DNA of 32,841 nt from NCBI GenBank assembly GCA_002313255.1, contig DCBA01000093.1, positions 1-32,841 of the forward strand. The letters are read 5' to 3'. Made by a program: the position numbers and the translations under genes. The stretch's first letter is position 1. Each line of letters opens with the position of its first letter. The notes beneath the pieces are model-generated. The model was given only the letters and a program-made list of their open reading frames with translations. It did not search any database and was not told where the DNA came from. This DNA comes from Gammaproteobacteria bacterium UBA1119. Lineage in GTDB: Bacteria > Pseudomonadota > Gammaproteobacteria > Pseudomonadales > Azotimanducaceae. Below are positions 17,988 to 24,321 of the stretch, in pieces.

Positions 17988-18629
17988 CTATCCCCAACGT
18001 TCAAAAAAAGTAACGTCTTCAGCCGGGCATCTTGTGACCGGCCCAAAATTGCCCATCGGGTAACCGATGGGAACGGTCACCACAACGCCATAATCCCGAG
18101 GAATGTCAAAATATGTATGTAGCTCTTCCTCGAACATCTGGTGCATGGTCGTTAGTGCCGCGCCAAGTCCCAAAGCTCGACACGCCAATAGGATGTTTTG
18201 TACACACGGATAAACCGACCCGTAGTTTGGCGGGCCCTCGCCGACACGTTCGTGCTCCGGGACCTTAAACGGCCAGTCGCATTTTCCACAAACGAATAAT
18301 AGATACGGTACTTCATGCATGTGGTCGATTTGATAATACAGGGCCTTCAATTGGCGACCGGGGTCTTCCCTGCGCCGGGAAGCGCCTCGCGCCAGCGCCG
18401 ACCGTTTCTCAATCGCGCGCTTGTATTGATCGGCAAACCATTTCTTGCCGGCGGGCTCTGAGACCAACACAAATCGCCACGGCTGGGTATTTTGGCCAGA
18501 GGGAGCCTGCACACCGGCGTTCAGGACTTTCCAAATCAACTCCATTGGAACCGGATCAGATTTCAACCTTCGCATCGCACGAACGTTACCGACCAGGTCG
18601 AAAAACCCCGGGTTGGTGTTTTCAGCCAT
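17988..18629 (-). CDS. Nitroreductase-family FMN oxidoreductase
   Basis: 213 residues. The ATG at 18629 is preceded by GGGAGG with good spacing, so it is preferred over the in-frame ATG at 18650. FMN-site features are AMRRLKSDPVP near the N-terminus (residues 19-28), NAGVQAPSGQNTQPWRFVLV (37-56), and GSVYPCVQNILLACRALGLGAALTT in the middle, followed by PIGYPMGNFGPVTRCP. Family members reduce nitro groups, quinones, enals or flavins with NAD(P)H, and some dehalogenate or desaturate. The substrate is unknown. A 16-bp palindrome lies about 31 bp upstream of the start and may be its operator. Confidence 0.92.
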   Translation of the reverse strand: MAENTNPGFFDLVGNVRAMRRLKSDPVPMELIWKVLNAGVQAPSGQNTQPWRFVLVSEPAGKKWFADQYKRAIEKRSALARGASRRREDPGRQLKALYYQIDHMHEVPYLLFVCGKCDWPFKVPEHERVGEGPPNYGSVYPCVQNILLACRALGLGAALTTMHQMFEEELHTYFDIPRDYGVVVTVPIGYPMGNFGPVTRCPAEDVTFFERWG

Positions 18630-18659
18630 CGAATGCCTCCCACTATTCATGCCAAGATT

Positions 18660-18675
18660 GCGCGATACATCGCGC
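18660..18675. promoter_or_regulatory. 16-bp palindrome, candidate operator of the nitroreductase gene
   Basis: GCGCGATACATCGCGC consists of two perfect 7-bp half-sites (GCGCGAT/ATCGCGC) around a 2-bp centre, 31 bp upstream of the nitroreductase ATG. This size and position fit a dimeric repressor site of the MarR, TetR or GntR type. Which regulator binds is unknown. Confidence 0.4.
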
Positions 18676-18876
18676 GCATCGATTAAGACGCGAAGTGAGC
18701 ATACGAAAGCGAACCCCTCCTCGTCATACGATCAACTTGCCCGTCCGAAACCTGAGACGCATGTCGGCTCATCTCAGTTTCAACTCTGCTTGCTACGCGA
18801 ACAATACGGAACCTTTGACCGGTTAGCGGGTCAAAGTCTTTAGAAACGAATACTGACCAAGAAGAAATTTCAGTTC

Positions 18877-18921
18877 GGGGCTCACAGGTATCTCTCTCCC
18901 CTCCCAACGCCTGTGAGCCCC
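18877..18921. repeat. 12-bp inverted repeat, potential hairpin
   Basis: GGGGCTCACAGG (18877-18888) and CCTGTGAGCCCC (18910-18921) are perfect inverted copies separated by 21 bases of pyrimidine-rich sequence. As RNA this would be a strong stem with a large loop. There is no clear U-tract on either side, so it is not a typical intrinsic terminator. It could be a leader regulatory element for the downstream dioxygenase gene or a protein-binding site. Confidence 0.45.
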
Positions 18922-19148
18922 CCTTTCAGACACTGCTTCGAGTGTCCGCGTTTAAAACTACTGCAGGCTTAGGTCGCCGTCAAAGCAAAGTTCATGGCCG
19001 CGCATCCCAATACAGACTTATCCCTCGCTTAAACGGACCTGCCAGCTCACAACGCATGGCCTATGCTTTGATTGATAGTAATGAAGTTCTTGGCGACACT
19101 ATCGAAACGGGTAAAATGTTTTGTCTTGAATTTAGACGGATCCGACAA

Positions 19149-20063
19149 ATGAACGTCACACCTACCGATGCCACGCTAGGCGCAGTCGTAACAGAGGTGA
19201 ACCTTGCAAACCTGACGGACGATCTTTGGGAGTCGATCCATGCCAACTTCCTGGAGTACGGCGTTCTGATTTTTCCCGGCCAGCACTTGTCCGAACAGGC
19301 ACAAGGCCAGTTTGCCTTACGTTTCGGCAATGCGGAAAAGATGCATCCGCAACAACCGGGTCCATCAGTCCAACTATCGAACCAAAAAGCCAACGGCGAA
19401 ATGGTTGATCCAGAAGACCAAGGGTACCGTCTTTTAAAAGGCAATGAAGGCTGGCACACGGACAGTACCTACATGCCGCTTGCTGCGAAAGCCGGCATGC
19501 TCGCGGCACTGGTCGTACCGCCGGAAAACGGTGAAACCGAGTTTGCTGATATGCGAGCTGCGTGGGATGAGTTAGATGACGACACCCAGAAAAAACTCGA
19601 GGAACTCTCTGCTTATCATTCGCTCTATTACTCGCAATCAAGGGACGGGTTCAATCACACGACCGACCACAGTTACGGGCTTCATGTTAAAGGCGCTCCG
19701 CTTCGACCCATCGTCAAGACGCACCCCGAGACCGGACGCAAATCCATCTACACTGGGCGTCACGCCTACGGAATTCCAGGAATGAGCCCGCAAGCGTCGG
19801 AATCACTACTATCCGATCTCTTGGACAATGCCTGCCAGCCTCCGAGAACCTATAAACATACATGGTGTATTGGCGACATCGCCGTTTGGGATAATCGTTG
19901 CGTCATGCATCGAGCGAGGCCGTACGACACCAACCAACCTCGCATACTCAGAGCATCACGAATTTCTGGCGAGCCGGAATCGGAACTTGCGCCAACCTTC
20001 GCAGATCATCGGGCGAGCGATTTTCGCCCCTCGTCGAACAACGAATTCTCTCTGTCCAGCTAG
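19149..20063 (+). CDS. TauD/TfdA-family Fe(II)/2-oxoglutarate dioxygenase
   Basis: 304 residues from the ATG at 19149, which gives a normal TauD N-terminus (TPTDATLGAVVTEVNL). The facial triad is visible: H103-x-D105 in GWHTDSTYMP and the distal H254 in CVMHRARPYD. Arginine in the following PRILRAS binds 2-oxoglutarate. HAYGIPGMSPQASESLLSDLLD and the WDNR segment are typical of TauD, TfdA and alkylsulfatase-type dioxygenases. The family hydroxylates sulfonates, phenoxyacetates, amino acids or other small acids using O2 and 2-oxoglutarate. It ends in TAG, and the next open frame (PhyH) continues in the same reading frame directly after it. It is the first gene of the TauD, PhyH, selenoprotein group. 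Confidence 0.93.
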   Translation: MNVTPTDATLGAVVTEVNLANLTDDLWESIHANFLEYGVLIFPGQHLSEQAQGQFALRFGNAEKMHPQQPGPSVQLSNQKANGEMVDPEDQGYRLLKGNEGWHTDSTYMPLAAKAGMLAALVVPPENGETEFADMRAAWDELDDDTQKKLEELSAYHSLYYSQSRDGFNHTTDHSYGLHVKGAPLRPIVKTHPETGRKSIYTGRHAYGIPGMSPQASESLLSDLLDNACQPPRTYKHTWCIGDIAVWDNRCVMHRARPYDTNQPRILRASRISGEPESELAPTFADHRASDFRPSSNNEFSLSS

Positions 20064-20177
20064 GATTCCGTCATTCCCATTCCGCAGGAATTCACTCAAG
20101 AGGCGATCGAGACCGCCTCTGAAGACGCCTTTTTACCGTTCAAGGAATTTCTCGAATGCCAGGAACCATACAAGTCG

Positions 20178-21170
20178 ATGCTCGCCAACAACCCGTGGCT
20201 TCAGGGCCCAGCAGAAGATGACGAGCTTGTTTGGGGGGAAGGTAAGTTCTACGACACGACGGTTCCCAGAAAGCATTCTTATTGGAAGAATTACGATTTA
20301 CCAACGCCGACCAAAGACCTGAACCAACTGCGACACGACTTTTTCGACTGGGGCTTTTGCCTAATCGAGGACGCGATCGGCGAAGAATCCCGTGTCGTGC
20401 TTCGAGCTCGCCTAGAAGAACAAGCCGAAGCTGAACGCATCGCGAAAATTGCCCACTTCACTCCGTTCTTCCAAATCGTCTGGTATCTCATCAACAAAGG
20501 TGAGTGTTTCCGGCGCTGCATTGAACACGACCCAGAATGGATCCAAGGGGGCCGTGTCATCGAACAGCTGCTGAACGAGTTTTTAGGTACACGTTGGTAC
20601 AGCTATAGCATGGCTGGGAATATCTCCTACCCGGGATGCAAACCACAGTCACTTCACCAGGACCAGGGGGCCATCCTGCCGCTGCAAACGCCGCAATCGC
20701 CGGTGTTAGTCAACACCATGTACATCCTCCAAGACGTCAACGAAAAAAATGGCGGAACACTATTAATCCCAAGCTCCCACCGGATTCTTTCCGAAGCAGG
20801 AAGTGGTGGTGAGGTTGGAAAGCTGCCCCCAGCGATCAATCTGGAAGCCCCAGCAGGTACCGTGATGCTCTTTGATGGGAGGACATTACATGGCACCGGC
20901 GCTAACCGATCAAAAGAATGGCGCTACGTAATGACTCAAGCTAACAACAAGACGTGGCTTCGTCAGCAAGAGAGTTGGATGCTCATGGTCAGCCCCGACA
21001 TCATCGCTAACGCGAGCGATAAGCTGTTGCGTCGAATGGGCCTGAGCAAAAACGCGTTGAAGGTTCGGCAAGAACTGGAGAACGGTGCATTTAACCCCGT
21101 GGGCGAGCTGACAAGAGAAATAGCAGAAAAGCTCGAACCGAATACCTACAGTGTCAGTCAACCGATTTAG
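20178..21170 (+). CDS. Phytanoyl-CoA dioxygenase (PhyH)-family Fe(II)/2-oxoglutarate oxygenase
   Basis: 330 residues from the ATG at 20178. The motif HQDQG gives metal ligands H160 and D162, with distal H238 in DGRTLHGTGANRS and an arginine nearby for 2-oxoglutarate. LRHDFFDWGFCLIEDAI (51-67) is the usual PhyH N-terminal strand, and NTMYILQDVNEKNGGTLLIPSSHR is characteristic. Such enzymes hydroxylate or halogenate small molecules such as ectoine, phosphonates or fatty acyl groups. The same frame is open for 38 codons upstream, right back to the TAG of the TauD gene, with protein-like sequence but no ATG, GTG or TTG. The Shine-Dalgarno is weak. The next gene starts 87 bp downstream. Confidence 0.92.
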   Translation: MLANNPWLQGPAEDDELVWGEGKFYDTTVPRKHSYWKNYDLPTPTKDLNQLRHDFFDWGFCLIEDAIGEESRVVLRARLEEQAEAERIAKIAHFTPFFQIVWYLINKGECFRRCIEHDPEWIQGGRVIEQLLNEFLGTRWYSYSMAGNISYPGCKPQSLHQDQGAILPLQTPQSPVLVNTMYILQDVNEKNGGTLLIPSSHRILSEAGSGGEVGKLPPAINLEAPAGTVMLFDGRTLHGTGANRSKEWRYVMTQANNKTWLRQQESWMLMVSPDIIANASDKLLRRMGLSKNALKVRQELENGAFNPVGELTREIAEKLEPNTYSVSQPI

Positions 21171-21244
21171 GTCGTTGGCTTTGGACACCACGTGCAAAAG
21201 TAACGATCACCACACGAATGAACCTTTCAACTCATTGAATACGC

Positions 21245-21254
21245 AAGGAGGAGG
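21245..21254 (+). promoter_or_regulatory. Strong ribosome binding site of the selenoprotein gene
   Basis: AAGGAGGAGG lies 3 bases before the ATG at 21258, with its AGGAGG core 3-7 bases upstream depending on register. It is the strongest Shine-Dalgarno sequence I found in the window and fixes the start of the selenoprotein gene. Strong initiation may offset losses at the Sec codon. Confidence 0.75.
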
Positions 21255-21257
21255 GAC

Positions 21258-22400
21258 ATGGCAGACAGGCAGGTAAAGGAGATGGCGGAAGATGTCGAGG
21301 CGCCCATATTCAACACGACCGCTTTCACGACGCCACCCGATCTAAGCCAAGCCAAGGTGGCGATCGTCACGTCGGCCTCCCTTCATCATGCCGACCAAGA
21401 CGATTTCGCTCCCAACGATAGCGGGTTCCGTGTACTGGACGGAAAAAGACGCGATTACCAAACCGGCCACTGGAGTCCAAATTTTGACAGCGTTGGTTTC
21501 GCAAGCGATATCAACACCATTATTCCCTTGGATCGGCTCGACGAACTCGAGTCTCAAGGAACCATCGGGCAAGTGTCCGAATCGCACCTGTCCTACGCTG
21601 GTAATCAGTTTGATCTGACAGCAATCCGAATGGATAGTGGCCCTGCCGGTGCCATTTTGCTGAAGGAGCAAGGCGTCGATGTTGTTCTACTTACCCCAGT
21701 GTGACCCTTGTGCACGCGTACCGTGAGTACGCTTGCGCACGTCTTCGAAGCACACGGAATTGCAACCGTCGCATTCGGCTCGATAAGAAAACAAATCGAA
21801 GGCGCCGCTCCTCCTCGAGGACTCTGGTGCGATTTCCCTCTTGGTCGACCATTAGGAAAACCCGGCGATCCCGCGTTCCAGCATCGAGTACTAGAACACG
21901 CATTCCGATTACTACAAGCCGAAGGGCCCGTTTTGGAAGACTTTGAAGAGGCAGTCACCGACGGAAACGAGGTTCTCAGTTGTCCATTGCCACCACGTAG
22001 CAATAACGATCTGCATCCCGCCATCGACGAAGCTCGTGGTCTCCGTCCCGCGTACGAAAGGGCCGTCAAACAATTCGGTAATCACTCAGGGACCGGGCGA
22101 GTTGTTGACGCCGACGGCATCGAAGACGCTCTCCTATCGTTAATTCAAGTCGCGAACGGGACCCCTTGGAAAGAAGCCGGTATACCCGGTATCCCTGCCC
22201 GAGTCGCGCAAGATATTCGCGGTTATTACGAAATGGCTGCGTTAGGACTTAGTGATCACATTCCCGCTGCTTGGTCAGGGACCCGATGGTTTTTCGATAA
22301 CACCGAAGGCGGGAAACTCTTGTTGGAAGCTCGATCTGAAATGCGGGAAGCCGGTGAAAAGCAACCGATTTGGTTCTACATGGCGCCCGGAGATCGTTAA
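21258..22400 (+). CDS. Selenoprotein related to glycine/sarcosine/betaine/D-proline reductase selenoprotein B (GrdB/PrdB-like), Sec at residue 149
   Basis: 380 residues if the in-frame TGA at 21702-21704 is read as selenocysteine. Before it the frame ends DVVLLTPV, and after it continues U-PLCTRTVSTLAHVFEAHGI, which is the redox motif UxxC (U149, C152) of selenoprotein B of glycine and D-proline reductases. The N-terminal KVAIVTSASLH (33-43) and the NFDSVGFASDINTIIPLDRL segment are family features, as are GRPLGKPGDPAFQHRVL after the Sec. A SECIS-like hairpin follows the TGA at 21710-21740. The start has an excellent ribosome binding site. Classical members work in anaerobic Stickland reduction; here the neighbours are O2-dependent dioxygenases and no other reductase subunits are visible, so a different reductive or thiol-redox role is likely. 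Gene callers would split it at 21704. Alternative: a nonsense mutation, which the motif and hairpin argue against. Confidence 0.92.
21710..21740 (+). promoter_or_regulatory. Bacterial SECIS-like hairpin after the Sec codon at 21702
   Basis: Outer stem GTGC/GCAC (21710-21713 with 21737-21740), small internal loop, inner 6-bp stem GCGTAC/GTACGC (21716-21721 with 21727-21732) and a 5-base apical loop CGTGA (21722-21726). The loop begins 17 bases after the TGA and has a G in its first two positions. Both fit the published rules for bacterial SECIS elements, which bind SelB. The element lies inside the coding sequence, as expected in bacteria. Confidence 0.78.
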
Positions 22401-22505
22401 CCATTTATCGTGTTCTCGCGGCCACAGACGCCTGCTTCGGACTGCCCCAAGAACGATACGATAGTTCTGATCTCCTCCGTGGTCTAACCCGTCCGGAACT
22501 CCGTT

Positions 22506-22721
22506 CTACGGAAAAATATTGACTGCACCTGTATCTGGGCTCGAACCGTTTCCGGGTTCAAGCGTCGACTCTACGCCCCAAGTACGCTCGGCAAGCGACG
22601 CGCAACCGCCACATCCGTATCCCAAACCAGTCGTCGCACGAATACCTGCGAGGGTTTCTCCGTTCGCAATGCGAGACTCGATATCTTCCTTCGTTACTAG
22701 AAAGCAGTAACAGATAATCAT
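22506..22721 (-). CDS. BFD-like [2Fe-2S] ferredoxin
   Basis: 71 residues. MIICYCFLVTKEDIESRI starts with the CxC pair (C4, C6), and the second pair is CxxC in GLGYGCGGCASL (C37, C40). This four-cysteine arrangement is that of BFD-like domains, as in bacterioferritin-associated ferredoxin and the small [2Fe-2S] domains of NirB, NifU-type and some oxidoreductases. It probably carries electrons in the cytoplasm. The acidic C-terminal tail after residue 50 is variable. It is convergent with the selenoprotein gene (105 bp apart). It could serve as redox partner to the selenoprotein or to a flavoenzyme; this is inference. No iron-storage gene is adjacent. Confidence 0.85.
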   Translation of the reverse strand: MIICYCFLVTKEDIESRIANGETLAGIRATTGLGYGCGGCASLAERTWGVESTLEPGNGSSPDTGAVNIFP

Positions 22722-22946
22722 CGACTCATCATACTAGATCGTGATCTTTTCTCTGCAATCGCACGCGATCTCGCCTCACGTACTTCAGTCTCAGCGATCT
22801 TCCTTGACCAGCAACGGCTACGGTCGATAGGCGTACCGACCGGTTACATAAGCGTTTACGGCATGTTGCGACGAAAGTTCCGTACGTTACGAAGTACGGG
22901 AGATGCCTTGCTCGCCAAGAAAAATACACTCGGGGTTATTGACAGT

Positions 22947-23159
22947 GTGAAGAGGATTGGACGCAGCCACTGGATTCTTGGAAACCTAATTTTCCTCTGC
23001 GCCGGCTGTGCAGCGCCCCGGAAGTATGACAAATCCGAGGTTTATTTCGCCGACGAAACGATATGCCATCCGTATCGCGTACCCATCGAGTGTGCGGACG
23101 GACACTGTGTTCCCAATGCCAGGCGTGAAGTTGATTGCGAAATACGCCGGAGTAAATAA
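22947..23159 (+). CDS. Small putative lipoprotein
   Basis: 70 residues from the GTG at 22947; an upstream in-frame start at 22863 would add a charged leader before the hydrophobic segment. KRIGRSHWILGNLIFLCAGC looks like a short lipoprotein signal, ending at a cysteine with C-A-G before it, a relaxed lipobox. The mature part is rich in cysteine (four after the signal: TICHPY, IECADGHCVP, VDCEIRR) and may form disulfides. I know no family for it. It ends 5 bp before the convergent esterase gene. Confidence 0.5.
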   Translation: MKRIGRSHWILGNLIFLCAGCAAPRKYDKSEVYFADETICHPYRVPIECADGHCVPNARREVDCEIRRSK

Positions 23160-23164
23160 GCAAA

Positions 23165-24088
23165 CTACCTCCGCGTCGTCTCCTTAAGGAAAGACCACGC
23201 TATTTCACTGGTGTTCAGATCAAGCGACATACCCGTATACGGCAGATGACCAGCTTCAAACACGGTGAGAAGCGCGACATCGGCCCCGTTAGTACACTCG
23301 GACGCCCGCAGAAGTTCGTGGCCGTCTTCGCGCCAAACCACGTCGCTCTCTCCTACACACCCGTTACGAATTCTCCAGTACTCAAAGTTCTTAATTGCTC
23401 CGTTCCATTTGCCTTCCTGGTACTCAACGACCGTGTCGGCCGTACCATGCACTTCCATAACTGGAATCGGTGTATACGAAGCCGGCACGTCACTTAATAA
23501 GTACATCGACATGCAGGCGGCACCCGCAAAAACATCGCTTGCTTCTGCCGCCAGCCGCTGCGCCATCGCACAGCCATTGGAAAGTCCCGTGACATATACG
23601 CGTTCGGGGTCGATCGAGTATCGACCCATCAGTTGCACGACCATGTCGCGTACAAATGCGACATCGTCGATTTCTTCGAAAATAGCGGTACCACAGCAGC
23701 CTTGGCCCGGCACCTCGGGAGCCTCGTTTGCCGATAACCATTGAATGCCGCCTGCATTCCAACTCCGCTGAATTCCTTGAGGCCAGGCGATGATGAATCC
23801 TTCCCGTACTGCAATTTCCTCGAAACCCGATAGGCCACGTTGTCCGGTCTTGCTGCTCATGTATCCGTGAAGATCGAGAAGCAGCGGGACCTCTGGTCCA
23901 ACGTTGTCAGGTACAAGAACGTCCCAACATCTCAGGTTCTCGCCTTGCGGCTGATCGAGACATTCATCGCCGTGAGGCACCGTGTGGTCGAGCGGACGAA
24001 ACCACCATGAAGCGAGCGCTACCAACACGATGGCCAAAACGCCAAGAATTCCGAGCGCCCACAGCGCGACTTTGATTATTAATTTCAT
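23165..24088 (-). CDS. Secreted/membrane-anchored alpha/beta-hydrolase esterase (PHB depolymerase/feruloyl esterase-like)
   Basis: 307 residues. An N-terminal hydrophobic segment (residues 4-29) acts as signal or anchor, so the enzyme lies in the periplasm. The fold features are LLLDLHGYMSSK (69-80, oxyanion region), the nucleophile S170 in GLSNG, D218 in HGTADTV and H281 in EAGHLPY. This arrangement is that of LpqC-type poly(3-hydroxybutyrate) depolymerase and feruloyl or acetylxylan esterases. A vicinal Cys131-Cys132 and other cysteines suggest disulfides. The natural ester is unknown. The gene is divergent from the PQQ dehydrogenase gene, sharing a 233-bp upstream region. Confidence 0.92.
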   Translation of the reverse strand: MKLIIKVALWALGILGVLAIVLVALASWWFRPLDHTVPHGDECLDQPQGENLRCWDVLVPDNVGPEVPLLLDLHGYMSSKTGQRGLSGFEEIAVREGFIIAWPQGIQRSWNAGGIQWLSANEAPEVPGQGCCGTAIFEEIDDVAFVRDMVVQLMGRYSIDPERVYVTGLSNGCAMAQRLAAEASDVFAGAACMSMYLLSDVPASYTPIPVMEVHGTADTVVEYQEGKWNGAIKNFEYWRIRNGCVGESDVVWREDGHELLRASECTNGADVALLTVFEAGHLPYTGMSLDLNTSEIAWSFLKETTRR

Positions 24089-24321
24089 GCCGGGCCGGCC
24101 GTTTTACCCATGCGCATAGTCCGTCAATATAGACGAAGTTATGCACCGTTTGTGGGGATTAGTTGAGATGTCATCACTTGCTTCCGACGAGATCGAAAGT
24201 TTCTAGATCAACATCTGAAACATCTCCTTCGGCTAACCCCGCCTTTTCTGCGCGTATGTCATGCGTTCTGATATTGTGCTGGACAAGTGCATTAAACGAA
24301 TCGGAACAAATAAGAATAGCC

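Larger units (their letters stand above)
18630..19148. other. 519-bp divergent intergenic region with two inverted repeats
   Basis: This separates the nitroreductase (minus) from the TauD dioxygenase (plus). It holds a 16-bp palindrome near the nitroreductase start and a 12-bp stem inverted repeat mid-way, both listed separately. Open frame upstream of the TauD ATG at 19149 extends to 18942 but lacks any dioxygenase similarity, so I treat it as non-coding leader. Confidence 0.55.

Noticed and set aside
18942..19148. N-terminal extension of the TauD dioxygenase
   Set aside because: It lacks family similarity and is basic and low in structure; the ATG at 19149 gives a normal N-terminus.
20061..20063. 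TAG as pyrrolysine joining TauD and PhyH
   Set aside because: No methylamine methyltransferase context; TauD ends at a normal length and PhyH is complete from its own ATG.
21702..21704. TGA as an ordinary stop or nonsense mutation splitting the gene
   Set aside because: Frame and homology continue on both sides, the position matches the known Sec site of GrdB/PrdB, and a SECIS-like hairpin follows.
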